A stretch of DNA of 64,000 nucleotides, taken from positions 1 to 64,000 of the forward strand of contig NZ_BDGT01000014.1 of assembly GCF_001748285.1 (NCBI RefSeq), given 5' to 3'. The notes under the pieces were generated by a model that was given only the letters and a program-made list of their open reading frames with translations, was not told the DNA's origin and did no database searches. Shown piece by piece: positions 26,038 through 34,452 of the stretch (the stretch's first letter is position 1; each line of letters begins with the position of its first letter). Both the position numbers and the translations under genes were made by a program. The DNA is from Thermogemmatispora onikobensis. Lineage in GTDB: Bacteria > Chloroflexota > Ktedonobacteria > Ktedonobacterales > Ktedonobacteraceae.

Positions 26038-26861
26038 AAAGCCGCCTTCAGATCCTCCAGAGTCAGAATCACCTCTGGGAGCTGCGACCAGCCTCTGGCG
26101 CGCAAACGTTGGCCGAGCCGTGTAATCAGTGGCAGGCCCAGACCAGCGCGCTCCAGCTCCTCCCGATGGCGCAGAACATTGGCCGGTGTCCCATCCAGCA
26201 AGACATGCCCCCGGTCCATGACAATGACGCGATCGAAATCGACCAACTCGTACATATGATGGGTAATATGGAGCACGGTAATGCCTCGCTCACGTGCCAG
26301 GCGGCGTACCGTCTCGAGCAGCTGCTCGGCAGTGCGTCCGGGGATCATCGTCGTCGGCTCATCGAGAATCAGGTAGCGGGGGCGCATGGCCAGGACGCCA
26401 GCCACGGCCAGACGCTGCTTTTGGCCCTGAGAGAGATCGCTCACCGCGTGTCTGGCGTATGGTCGCAGATCCAGCAGATCGAGCATCTCCTCAACGCGCT
26501 CCTCAATCTCGAAGCGCGGCAGGCCCAGATTTTCCGGTCCAAAAGCGATCTCATCGATCACCGTATTAGCGACCAGCTGATCATCGGGGTTCTGGAAGAC
26601 AAGGCCCACAGACTGACGGATCTGCCAAAGGCTCTCGCCGCCGGCGTCCGTGCGCAGACCATCGACGATCACGCTTCCCCGCTGCGGCAGCAAGATCGCC
26701 GCCAGCAGCCGGGCCAGTGTGCTCTTGCCCGAGCCATTGTGACCGATGAGGGCGATAGTCTCGCCCTCACCGATCCGTAGCGTAACCTCTTCCAGGGCTG
26801 GTGCGATCCCTTCTTCGGCTTCGCCACTATAGCGGAACGTAACGTTGTTGACTTCGATCAT
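26022..26861 (-). CDS. ecfA1: ECF transporter ATP-binding protein A1
   Basis: ABC ATPase of 279 residues: Walker A GHNGSGKST, Q-loop VGLVFQNPDDQLVANTVIDEIAFG, signature LSQGQKQRLAVAGVLAMRP, Walker B YLILDEPTTMI. The residue after Walker B region reads TTMIPGR, where most relatives have xxLDPxGR, so the D-loop aspartate is missing in this subunit. ITHHMYEL contains the switch histidine. It overlaps ecfA2 and follows the S component by 20 nt. Confidence 0.92.
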   Translation of the reverse strand: MIEVNNVTFRYSGEAEEGIAPALEEVTLRIGEGETIALIGHNGSGKSTLARLLAAILLPQRGSVIVDGLRTDAGGESLWQIRQSVGLVFQNPDDQLVANTVIDEIAFGPENLGLPRFEIEERVEEMLDLLDLRPYARHAVSDLSQGQKQRLAVAGVLAMRPRYLILDEPTTMIPGRTAEQLLETVRRLARERGITVLHITHHMYELVDFDRVIVMDRGHVLLDGTPANVLRHREELERAGLGLPLITRLGQRLRARGWSQLPEVILTLEDLKAALCSLK

Positions 26862-26881
26862 GGCTCAGCGCGCCTGGCTCC

Positions 26882-27502
26882 TTAGTACGGCAGGGTATCG
26901 CGTGGCCTGGTCTCGCGTGCGCGCGCCAGCCGGCCCCGCACCGCCTCGTAGGAGCGCACGATCAAAGTGATCACGATCGCTGCCGCGATCGCCTCCACCA
27001 CGGCCTGGGGAATAATCAGCACAATAAAGCCCCAGGTCAGATAACCGCGCAGAAAACCAAGGCCGAGCACAAAGACCGTATTGGTGGCCGAGCCAACGGC
27101 GCCCGCCAGGGCCGAGGCCGCAGTGCGATTCGCGCGCTGCAGAGCGGCGAAAGCCAGCCACGAGGTTAGGCCAATCAGGATGCGCGGCAGGAAAGCGATC
27201 AGCGGATCTTTGAACAGAGGGCTGCCGGCGCGCAGGAAGCTGGTCAGGCCGAAAAAGAAACCCGTGATCATACCGACCAACGGGCCTTCAAGAACAGAAC
27301 CAACGATCACCGGCAGATGCTCCGTAGTGGCGGCCCCTGCCGGTGTTGGCAGAGGAATATAGCCGACGAAAGGAATGTAGGCCATTAAGATGGTCAGGCC
27401 GGCCAGCACACCGGCAGTGACGATGCGTCTCGTCGAGAGTGACCAGGGAGATTCCTTCGGAGGCGTGAATTTGCCCTGCGGGCTAAACGTATCATTGCTC
27501 AA
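26882..27502 (-). CDS. ECF transporter substrate-binding S component
   Basis: Small membrane protein of 206 residues with about six TM helices. After a polar N-terminus comes RRIVTAGVLAGLTILMAYIPFVGYIPLP, then TEHLPVIVGSVLEGPLVGMITGFFFGLTSFLR, the motif pattern shared by PanT/CbrT/HmpT-like S components. The substrate, probably a vitamin, cannot be named from sequence. It is the first gene of the operon, so this is a dedicated (group I) transporter rather than a shared module. CAAAGGAGT precedes the ATG. The predicted leader is about 215 nt. Confidence 0.85.
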   Translation of the reverse strand: MSNDTFSPQGKFTPPKESPWSLSTRRIVTAGVLAGLTILMAYIPFVGYIPLPTPAGAATTEHLPVIVGSVLEGPLVGMITGFFFGLTSFLRAGSPLFKDPLIAFLPRILIGLTSWLAFAALQRANRTAASALAGAVGSATNTVFVLGLGFLRGYLTWGFIVLIIPQAVVEAIAAAIVITLIVRSYEAVRGRLARARETRPRDTLPY

Positions 27503-27664
27503 CGCTGGTACTCCTTTGGTCCAGAAGCACTAGCTAGCTGCGGCAGTGCATTGCCTCATCTGCCAGCGCCGGCGGACACGAGAGCACAGCAGGCCAAAGC
27601 CAGCGCTGGCCAGGATGCAGCAATGAATCCATCCGCGATGCAAGAAGAAATAGCCGGACTACAA

Positions 27665-27710
27665 AAAAACCTCCTCTCCTCTTGCGAGAAAGAAGTCGAA
27701 GGAGGTTTTT
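27665..27710 (-). terminator. intrinsic terminator after rpiA, inside the ECF leader
   Basis: AAAAACCTCC (27665-27674) and GGAGGTTTTT (27701-27710) form a 10-bp stem; read on the minus strand it is followed by seven Ts. It sits about 40 nt after the rpiA stop. A minor TCTC/GAGA stem fits inside the 26-nt loop. It is also close downstream of the ECF promoter start, so it could act as an attenuator for that operon. It can work in both directions. Confidence 0.75.
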
Positions 27711-27725
27711 AAATATCTTAAAAAG

Positions 27726-27755
27726 ATTATAATGACAAAGCAAGTGAGCTGTCAA
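27726..27755 (-). promoter_or_regulatory. promoter of the ECF operon, overlapping the rpiA stop codon
   Basis: Minus strand TTGACA (27750-27755), 18-nt spacer, TATAAT (27726-27731): consensus hexamers. The -35 box overlaps the rpiA stop codon. Start near 27719. Confidence 0.7.
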
Positions 27756-28510
27756 GGAAGAGCGGGGCCTGCCGTGGTGCTGCTATCGGCCTCGGAGTGG
27801 CGGACCAGGTGGGTGATGCCGGCTGGTCCTGCGATCAGAGCCTCAGTAGCCATATGCAGGAAGAGGCCGGTTTCAACCACGCCGACGATGCGCCGCAGAC
27901 GGTTCTCCAACTCCCCCGGGTCAGCGATGCCGTTGGGGAAGTAACAATCGAGAATGAGATTGCCATTGTCTGTATAGAAAGGCTGGCCGTCGCGCTGACG
28001 CAGGCGAGCCTCAGCTCCGAGGGCCTCGAGGTGGCGTCTGACCGGGGTCAAAGCGAAGGGCACGGTTTCGATAGGCAGAGGGACATGGAGGCCGAGCAGC
28101 GGCACTTGCTTAGTGACGTCGGCGATCACGATGAAGCGGCGCGAAGCTGAGGCCACGACCTTTTCGCGGAGCAAGGCGCCTCCGCCGCCTTTAATGAGGT
28201 GGAGATGAGGATCGATTTCATCGGTGCCGTCGATATCGAGGTCCAGCTCAGGGTAATGATCGAGGTCCGTCAGGGGGATACCCACATCGCGCGCTACGGC
28301 TTCGGTCCGTTCCGAAGTAGGCACGGCTCCTGCGATCCGCAAGCCTTCCTGTTGGAGCCGGCGCCCCAGAGCGCGGATCATCCACTCGGCGGTCGAGCCA
28401 CTGCCCAGGCCGATGACCATGCCCGTTTCGACCAGAGCGGCGGCAGCCTCGCCCACCGCCCGCTTCCAGGCTTCTTTCTCTGGCAATTGTGCGCTTGCGC
28501 TTTCCTTCAT
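27752..28510 (-). CDS. rpiA: ribose-5-phosphate isomerase A
   Basis: Interconverts ribose 5-phosphate and ribulose 5-phosphate in the pentose phosphate pathway. The 252 residues contain the family motifs GMVIGLGSGSTAEWMI, DIDGTDEIDPHLHLIKGGGGALLREK (active-site Asp and Lys) and DNGNLILDCYF. The frame is open upstream to 28696, but MKESASAQLPEKEAWKRAVGE at 28510 gives the normal length and has GAGG about 10 nt before it. It is monocistronic and ends at a U-tract terminator. Confidence 0.95.
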   Translation of the reverse strand: MKESASAQLPEKEAWKRAVGEAAAALVETGMVIGLGSGSTAEWMIRALGRRLQQEGLRIAGAVPTSERTEAVARDVGIPLTDLDHYPELDLDIDGTDEIDPHLHLIKGGGGALLREKVVASASRRFIVIADVTKQVPLLGLHVPLPIETVPFALTPVRRHLEALGAEARLRQRDGQPFYTDNGNLILDCYFPNGIADPGELENRLRRIVGVVETGLFLHMATEALIAGPAGITHLVRHSEADSSTTAGPALP

Positions 28511-28944
28511 GCTCTTTGTCCTCGCTAGTTGCTCGCATGGGTTGAGAGAGAAAAGCCAGAGGCAAGAGCGTCGAGGCTTCTCTCTTCTCCTATAGCATAT
28601 CTCAAAGACGGGCAGTCTGCACACGCGCTGGTTTGCTGCCTCCCCTACCTCTTGGCTCCAGAGGAGCGAGCGGTGCAAGCGACGGCGACCGACCAATCAG
28701 CCAGGCTGCCTGTGGCGATGGGGGTAGAAAGGGGAAGAGAGTCGGCGGCAGCCTCGCTGTTCCTTGGGAGTGGGAGAGTAACCTCTCTTGGGGAGAATCT
28801 TTTCAAAATTGGCCCCTTTCCAGTACTATCTACTTAAGAGCAGCAGGCGTAGTCGCCCTTTTCTGTCTGCTTTCCAGCCTGCCACCCCTGAAGGGCAAGA
28901 GTCAGCCTCTGCAGTGCTTGATTGAGGTGGAAAGGCTTGTCCGC

Positions 28945-28973
28945 TTGTCATCCCAGCCCTGGCGTGGTATCAT
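28945..28973 (+). promoter_or_regulatory. promoter of the receiver-roadblock gene
   Basis: TTGTCA (28945-28950), 17-nt spacer, TATCAT (28968-28973). Leader about 155 nt. The remaining 28511-28944 between the divergent genes holds nothing that I recognise apart from a short GAGAG-TAAC-CTCTC hairpin near 28775. Confidence 0.6.
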
Positions 28974-29134
28974 CGTGCCGTAGCGAGAGGAGAGAGCGTG
29001 CGCTGTGTGGTAGGGAGGAGCAGCCGCACGAGGTGCCGAAAGCAAGCGAAGCATGAGGATACCGAAAGTGAGCTGTGCGCCGGCTTCTCAAGAATGTGAT
29101 GCAGAGATAGTCAACCCTCACGAGGATGCTGAAA

Positions 29135-31189
29135 ATGTCGGAGCAGTCGCGCATTCTGGTAGTCACTGATGATGCAGAAGAGGGCCGGGCCATGCTCACG
29201 GCCCTGCGCGCCGATGGGTATCTGGTTCAGGGGGTAAGCGGAACTGCCGAGGCTCTTCGCGTGCTCTGGCGCGAGATGCATCATCTTGTGATTGCTGAGC
29301 TGAGGCTGGCCAGCGCCGATGATTTTGAGCTGGTGCGCTGGTTGCGCCTCTACTATCCACGCACTGCGGTGCTCTTATTGACTCCGCCCGAGGCAGGCGA
29401 GGAACGAACGCAGGCCCTTGAGCGCGGCGTGGCCGCCCTTGTTGATAAGCCCCTCAATCTGGAGCGGCTACGAGCCGAGGTGCGGCGCCTGCTCACCCAA
29501 CCGGGCTTTTCCGCCAGCCTGGACTCGTTTGATCTCCTTGACGTCATTCAGATTGTCACGCTGAGCCGTAAGAAAATCGCCCTCGTTGTCAGCACGGACC
29601 AGGGCGAGCGTGGCGTGTTACGCTTCCAGAATGGAGAGCTGGTCTGGGCTGAGTATGGAGTGCTGCGTGGCGAAGAGGCTTTTTTCGCCCTGGCTGCCCA
29701 CCGCAATGGGACGGTCTCCTATCAGTCTTGGGACGGAGAGATTGCTCCGAATGTGGCTCAACCGCTCTCGCGCCTGATTTTGCAGGCGCTGCAGTATCGA
29801 GCAAAGCACGGCGCTGAGGTGGGAAGCGGTACCCTGCCGGCATTTGGGCCGCAGGCCAGTAACGCCAAGCCGGAGCAGAGGCAGCTCTCGTTAGAGGAGA
29901 TTGACGATACGCCCTTTGGTCTATTGGGGGAGGAAGTGCAGGTCTCAACAACGCGAGGGGAGGCCATGCCGAGCCGCGGCGTAGCCGCCCAGGAAGGAGG
30001 GAGTGAGGACGGAAGCCGCGAGTGGTGGATGGCGACGGGCTATATGCCCAGGCTGGCTGGCAACGAGCCGCGGCGAGAGGCTGATCCGGCTCAGAACAGC
30101 GAAAGTGGAGCGCTACCAGTGACCGGCCATCTGGCCGCTACCCCTGCCTCGGCCCCTGGCGCCAGCGTCGGGAGCACCGGCAAGATGCCAACCCCCAACC
30201 GCTTACAGCGCCTGCCCGCCTCTGATTCCGTAGAACTGCCCTCCTGGTTAACGGAGCAGCCGACGCACGCCGAACTCCCGCCGGTCATGCCTTCTGCCCG
30301 GTCCCCTTTGACTACCGGGCAGCTACCGGTCTTACCGACCCAAAGACAGGGAATGGCCTTCGGAGAAGGGCGCTCTCCCGCACCTGCCTCTCAAAGCTCT
30401 GCCGATCCTGAGCAGCCCCTGCATCGTCCTCTGTCGACTGATACAGGCATTCGACTGCGACGCATTGGGGGCAGCGAGGGTCAGCCTCCCCTGGCCTTCT
30501 CCAATCCAGCGAGTACCGCCCCCAGTAGCGGACCATTGCAGAGCCTCCTGTCACTTGGGCGAGCGAGTGGACCCTTGTCGCTCTCGCCCTCCGTGTCCTC
30601 CGCGTCTCCTGGCGCACATCAGGATGGTCCCACTTCGCCCGACACTGGTGCCCTGACTGGCCAACGCCCGACGGTGGGACCTGCCGCATCTGGTGCCTCA
30701 CCGACGGGTGGTCTGCTGGGTGGAGGATTCGGGCCGCGCAGTGGACCTTTACCTGCCAGCCCAGCTAGCCCGACTGGCCCGGCCAGCGGCCAGAGTGGGC
30801 CCTTGCCACGTGCCACCCGGCGCAACATTAGCGCCATTGTAGCAGCCTTACAGACGTTGGGCTATGCCATTCCTGGTTTTGTGGCCACGGCGGTCCTGAG
30901 CATGGAGGGTCAACCGATTGCTCAGGTCTCGGTTGACGATCTTGACCTCTCTCCGGTGGGTGGCCATCTCAAAGCGGTCATTCAGGGTATGCTGCGCTCG
31001 CTAGAGCTAGGTGGCTGGGGAGCCTATGAGGACCTGGTGGTGACAAGCTCCGACCATCGCTTACTCCTGCGTCTTATCGAAGGCGGAAGCGCCGCCTTTC
31101 ATGTCCTGGTCACCACGCGCGAGGCCGACCTCAAAGAAAGCATGGAAGTCATGGCTAATGTTGAGGGAGCGATTGCCGCTGCGCTATAA
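29135..31189 (+). CDS. receiver-DUF4388-roadblock/LC7 signalling protein
   Basis: Cytoplasmic protein of 684 residues with three parts. Residues 5-120 form a response-regulator receiver: acidic pair TDD, T83 and the conserved lysine in LVDKPLN (K105). However, the phospho-acceptor position reads LVIAELRL, with Glu55 where Asp is expected. Residues 125-235 form a DUF4388 (PATAN-like) domain (DSFDLLDVIQIVTLSRKKIALVV...GVLRFQNGELVWAEYG). A long Pro/Ser/Gly-rich linker spans about 240-560. The last 120 residues form a roadblock/LC7 domain (GFVATAVLSMEGQPIAQVSVD), which usually regulates small Ras-like GTPases such as MglA. No GTPase gene is adjacent. Start ATG 29135 has GAGG at the right distance; ATG 29126 is the alternative. 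Confidence 0.87.
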   Translation: MSEQSRILVVTDDAEEGRAMLTALRADGYLVQGVSGTAEALRVLWREMHHLVIAELRLASADDFELVRWLRLYYPRTAVLLLTPPEAGEERTQALERGVAALVDKPLNLERLRAEVRRLLTQPGFSASLDSFDLLDVIQIVTLSRKKIALVVSTDQGERGVLRFQNGELVWAEYGVLRGEEAFFALAAHRNGTVSYQSWDGEIAPNVAQPLSRLILQALQYRAKHGAEVGSGTLPAFGPQASNAKPEQRQLSLEEIDDTPFGLLGEEVQVSTTRGEAMPSRGVAAQEGGSEDGSREWWMATGYMPRLAGNEPRREADPAQNSESGALPVTGHLAATPASAPGASVGSTGKMPTPNRLQRLPASDSVELPSWLTEQPTHAELPPVMPSARSPLTTGQLPVLPTQRQGMAFGEGRSPAPASQSSADPEQPLHRPLSTDTGIRLRRIGGSEGQPPLAFSNPASTAPSSGPLQSLLSLGRASGPLSLSPSVSSASPGAHQDGPTSPDTGALTGQRPTVGPAASGASPTGGLLGGGFGPRSGPLPASPASPTGPASGQSGPLPRATRRNISAIVAALQTLGYAIPGFVATAVLSMEGQPIAQVSVDDLDLSPVGGHLKAVIQGMLRSLELGGWGAYEDLVVTSSDHRLLLRLIEGGSAAFHVLVTTREADLKESMEVMANVEGAIAAAL

Positions 31190-31264
31190 TCCAAGATAAG
31201 AAAGCCGCCGTCCCTGCCATGAGCACGTTGACGGGTGAAAGTCCGACTGGAGAGAGATACAGCG

Positions 31265-31396
31265 ATGAGTGAAGAAAGCCGGGGCAAATCGCCAAAGACT
31301 GAAGAGCAGCGCCGGAGAGACCAATACTCCTTCATCATTGGCATGATCATCGGGATGGTCATCCTCATAGCCTTTACTCTGCTCTTTAGTCACTAG
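31265..31396 (+). CDS. 43-residue single-TM membrane protein
   Basis: Small reading frame beginning MSEESRGKSPKTEEQRRRDQ and ending with a strongly hydrophobic helix YSFIIGMIIGMVILIAFTLL before FSH. A charged N-terminus of about 20 residues with one C-terminal TM helix is a common plan for small regulatory membrane proteins. GGAGAGAT lies a few bases upstream, and it follows the roadblock gene by 75 nt on the same strand, probably cotranscribed. No family is recognised. The hydrophobic pattern, the ribosome-binding site and the context support it as real. Confidence 0.6.
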   Translation: MSEESRGKSPKTEEQRRRDQYSFIIGMIIGMVILIAFTLLFSH

Positions 31397-31547
31397 CTAA
31401 TCGTCGGGCTGCTCTGGAGCCGGACGAAGCGGAGAATGCAACACAACACACCGTCCACTGCGCGCGTGACAGTTTGGGTGCCCTATGGGACTCTGTGTCG
31501 TCTCGCGTGACCAGCGAGCGACGGGACCCGCCAGCGGCTGAGCGTTC

Positions 31548-32609
31548 TCATTCGGGCAGATCGTCCTGGTGGCGATGGCCTGACTGCAGCGTCTCCAGCA
31601 GGAGAGAGAGATCGGTGAGCGTTGTCCGATCCAGGGCATCAGTTGTGCGCGTTGGAGCTTTGTCGGTAGCTTTGCGCGCACCCAAGCGGGTCCTTCCAGA
31701 GACAGAGGGGGCTGCTCTCTTTCCTGCCTCCTCCTCGTCGCCGCCCGCAGGGTCACGGCTGCTGGTTTCCTCGGCTGAGGAAGCCTCACTGGCTGGATTG
31801 CTGCGAGCGTGTAACTTGTGAAACTCCTTGGCGATGGCTAGCAGACCACTGCTCTCATGCAGTGCCTGAGCCGGCTCCCGTGAGGAGAGAGAAGAAGCAA
31901 GCGCCTCAGTGATCGGGGTCGGCTGCGGCTCCAGGGCTGCTTCCGGTACGGGAGCATGGGCAGATGAAGAAGCCTGTTCTCGCGCAGCTTTTCCCGGCTG
32001 ATGCCGGGGCTGCGCACCAGATGTCTGCTGCTGGCGCTGTTGCCGGCGTCGGTTGATCTCCTGTTGAAGCCGTTCTTGCTCGTTGAGAAGGCGCTGTTGG
32101 AGCTGTGTCTGCTGTTGATCGAGGTCCCACTGACGTCGCTGTCTCTCGTTGAGAACGTGTTGTTGAATACGCTCCTGACGCTGCTTCATCTCTAGCAAAT
32201 CGCTGGTGGTCTCCAATTCGCGCAGACGAGCTTCAAGCTGCTGGAGGGCATCGCGCATAGTACGGGCAAGGTGCTCCTGGGCTTGACGCTGTTGCTCATA
32301 GCGGAGAGCGAGGCGATTGACCTCATTGTACTGCAAGAGAGCAGCGCGGGCGGCCTCTTCATTCCCCTGTCGAAGAGCCTGCTCGGCCTTCTGGAGCCAG
32401 GCCGTGGCCTCCTCATGTTTCTCGCGTGCCCGGCGCTGGAGCTGGTGGGCAGTAGCGATGGCCGTTGCCACCTGAGTTTTCACCTGGACCAGCTGGTTGC
32501 GCATATCAAGCTGCAGCTGACGAAGAGACGACTGAGGGTCAGGGGCCTTTTCAATGAAGGCATCGATGTTGATGCGCAGCAGCGTAAGGACACGTTCCAA
32601 CAGGTTCAT
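31548..32609 (-). CDS. pspA: PspA/IM30 (Vipp1)-family protein
   Basis: Membrane-repair ESCRT-III-like protein. The 353 residues start MNLLERVLTLLRINIDAFIEKAPDPQSSLRQLQLDMRNQL, close to the PspA helix 0/1 consensus, and continue as long coiled coil (Q/R/E-rich to about 200). The rest, from about residue 205, is a low-complexity Pro/Ala/Glu-rich tail rather than normal PspA helices, making it longer than the usual 220-250 residues. It is downstream of flotillin and NfeD-like genes on the same strand, a known partnership for membrane stress. Confidence 0.86.
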   Translation of the reverse strand: MNLLERVLTLLRINIDAFIEKAPDPQSSLRQLQLDMRNQLVQVKTQVATAIATAHQLQRRAREKHEEATAWLQKAEQALRQGNEEAARAALLQYNEVNRLALRYEQQRQAQEHLARTMRDALQQLEARLRELETTSDLLEMKQRQERIQQHVLNERQRRQWDLDQQQTQLQQRLLNEQERLQQEINRRRQQRQQQTSGAQPRHQPGKAAREQASSSAHAPVPEAALEPQPTPITEALASSLSSREPAQALHESSGLLAIAKEFHKLHARSNPASEASSAEETSSRDPAGGDEEEAGKRAAPSVSGRTRLGARKATDKAPTRTTDALDRTTLTDLSLLLETLQSGHRHQDDLPE

Positions 32610-32848
32610 TGCTCATCCCTTTCCAAAGAGGCGTAGCGAATCCTACGATCAGCGGTTCGGTTCCCATAGCAGGTAAGGGAAAGCGTAACAGGAAGCAGCA
32701 GGAGCTTCCCGACGCCTTCCCTTCAGAGGGGGGCGAGCACTGTGCTAACGAGCAAGGAGAACCCGACAGGGACTCGCCCGGCCTCGCTTATAGAAACGGT
32801 GCGTTGCAGCACTTGACAACGGATGCTGATGCGCCGAAGGCATTCACC
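32610..32848. other. gap between flotillin and pspA
   Basis: 239 nt with no recognised gene. No clear promoter for pspA was found, so it is likely read from the upstream flotillin transcript. Confidence 0.35.
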
Positions 32849-34420
32849 TCAAGCCTGATGGTTACTGACTCCGGAGCGATCGACTCCGGCCTCCGCCTCA
32901 CTGGCTCGCTCGTCGCTGCTGGCAACCTGCTGATCAGTCTGGCCTTTAAGGGTAGGAACACGTGCCATCAGCTCATTAATATGTACACCACTCAGCAGCT
33001 CAAAGAGAGCCGGAATCTGAGCTGCCATATTCATGATATCACCTGTGAGGCGGCTGGCGCCCACACCATTAGCGCTATTGCCGGTAGAAACAATGGTCAC
33101 CTTATCGACCTTGCTGAGCGGCTCAGCGATCGCACGTACGATCTCAGGCATATTAGTCAGCAGCTTATCCAACACAGCGGCCTGATTGTACTCGTGGTAA
33201 GCGGCGGCCTTTACCTTCATAGCCTCGGCTTCTGCTTCGCCCTTTGCGCGGATGACCTCGGCCTCGGCCAGGCCCTTTGCGCGGATGACCTCGGCCTCAG
33301 CCATACCGCGGGCCCGTGCGGCCTCCGCCTCACCTGTCCCGCGCATGCGAGCCGCATCTGCCTGACCTTGGGCTTCGAGGATCAGGCGCTGCCGCTCGGC
33401 TTCAGCGACAGTCTCGATACGGCGGCGCTCGGCCTCAGCGGCCTTCTGAACGGTCGCCTGCAGCTCCAACTCGCGGCGCTGGATTTCAGCCTCCTGGACG
33501 CGGATCTGGGCATGCTTCTCGACCTCAGTGACCTTGATGGCCTCCTCGACGACCTGCTGCTGCATGATATTGGCCTGGATATCGTAAGCCTTATCGGCAG
33601 CCGCCTGCTGCTTCTTGACCTCAGCATCAAAGGCCGCCTTCTTCAAGAGCAGGTCGCGCTGGTACTCTGCCTGCTTGGCCTGTGACTCGGCCTCGGCCTT
33701 GGCGCGCTCCTGATCGGCGAGCGAGCGAGCAATGGCCGCTTCCCGAGCCGCCTGAGCCTGCTGGATTTGGGTATCGCGAGCTGCCAGGGCGGCGGCGATA
33801 TCGGCCTGCTTGCGGATCTCCGCGATCTGCGGGCGCCCCATATTAGCGATATAGTCATTCTTGTCGCGCACGTCCTTGATGGTAAAAGAGATGACCTCCA
33901 GGCCCATCTTCTCCATGTCGGCGCTGACCGTCTTGAGCATTTTGGCGCTCACGCTCTCCGGGTCCTTGACCAGGTCCTCGACCGTCAACTGGCCCACGAT
34001 CCCGCGCAGGTGCCCTTCCATTACCAGGCGGATCAGATTCTCGCGCTCCTGTTGGCTCTTGCTCAGGAACTGCTCCGCCGCCGTCTTGATGCTCTCCTTA
34101 TCGGAGCGCACCTTGATCTGAGTGACCGCCTCGACATTGACGGCCACGCCCTGGGAGGTGTAGAGATCCTGGGCTGGCGCAACATCGAACGACATCAATT
34201 CAAGAGGAAACTCCTGAGCGCGGCTGATCAGAGGGAAGACGAACTTGGCGCCACCGGTGACCACATCGGTGCCGCCAGCGCCGTAGATAATCAAGGCCCG
34301 GTTAGGTCCCACCTTGCGCAGCATGCTGGCCCAGAGGGCGATAGCGATGATGACCAGCACCACAAGCAGCAAGACGCCGCCGACAACCAGCCCGAGAACG
34401 CCTTCGAACATGACAGACAC
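32849..34420 (-). CDS. floT: flotillin-like SPFH-domain protein
   Basis: Membrane-microdomain scaffold of 523 residues. One N-terminal TM/re-entrant helix (VLGLVVGGVLLLVVLVIIAIALW) is followed by the SPFH domain (KVGPNRALIIYGAGGTDVVTGGAKFVFPLI to about 200). A long Ala/Glu-rich coiled coil follows (200-430) with EA repeats (GEAEAARARGMAEAEVIRAKGLAEAEVIRAKGEAEAEA is split here by its own tandem repeat of AEAEVIRAKG). The C-terminal oligomerisation part is VLDKLLTNMPEIVRAIAEPLSKVDKVTIV. It resembles FloT/YuaG, usually encoded beside an NfeD protein, as here (32 nt upstream). Confidence 0.93.
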   Translation of the reverse strand: MSVMFEGVLGLVVGGVLLLVVLVIIAIALWASMLRKVGPNRALIIYGAGGTDVVTGGAKFVFPLISRAQEFPLELMSFDVAPAQDLYTSQGVAVNVEAVTQIKVRSDKESIKTAAEQFLSKSQQERENLIRLVMEGHLRGIVGQLTVEDLVKDPESVSAKMLKTVSADMEKMGLEVISFTIKDVRDKNDYIANMGRPQIAEIRKQADIAAALAARDTQIQQAQAAREAAIARSLADQERAKAEAESQAKQAEYQRDLLLKKAAFDAEVKKQQAAADKAYDIQANIMQQQVVEEAIKVTEVEKHAQIRVQEAEIQRRELELQATVQKAAEAERRRIETVAEAERQRLILEAQGQADAARMRGTGEAEAARARGMAEAEVIRAKGLAEAEVIRAKGEAEAEAMKVKAAAYHEYNQAAVLDKLLTNMPEIVRAIAEPLSKVDKVTIVSTGNSANGVGASRLTGDIMNMAAQIPALFELLSGVHINELMARVPTLKGQTDQQVASSDERASEAEAGVDRSGVSNHQA

Positions 34421-34452
34421 TCCTTACTTGCGAGGATAGCTTTTCCTGTGTC

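Noticed and set aside
27503-27719. TPP, FMN, cobalamin or THF riboswitch in the ECF leader
   Set aside because: None of the conserved core motifs of these classes could be read in the leader; only the hairpins are seen.
32609-33685. Leu/Gly/Asp-rich plus-strand frame opposite the flotillin gene
   Set aside because: Antisense of the Ala/Glu-rich coiled coil; low-complexity composition only.
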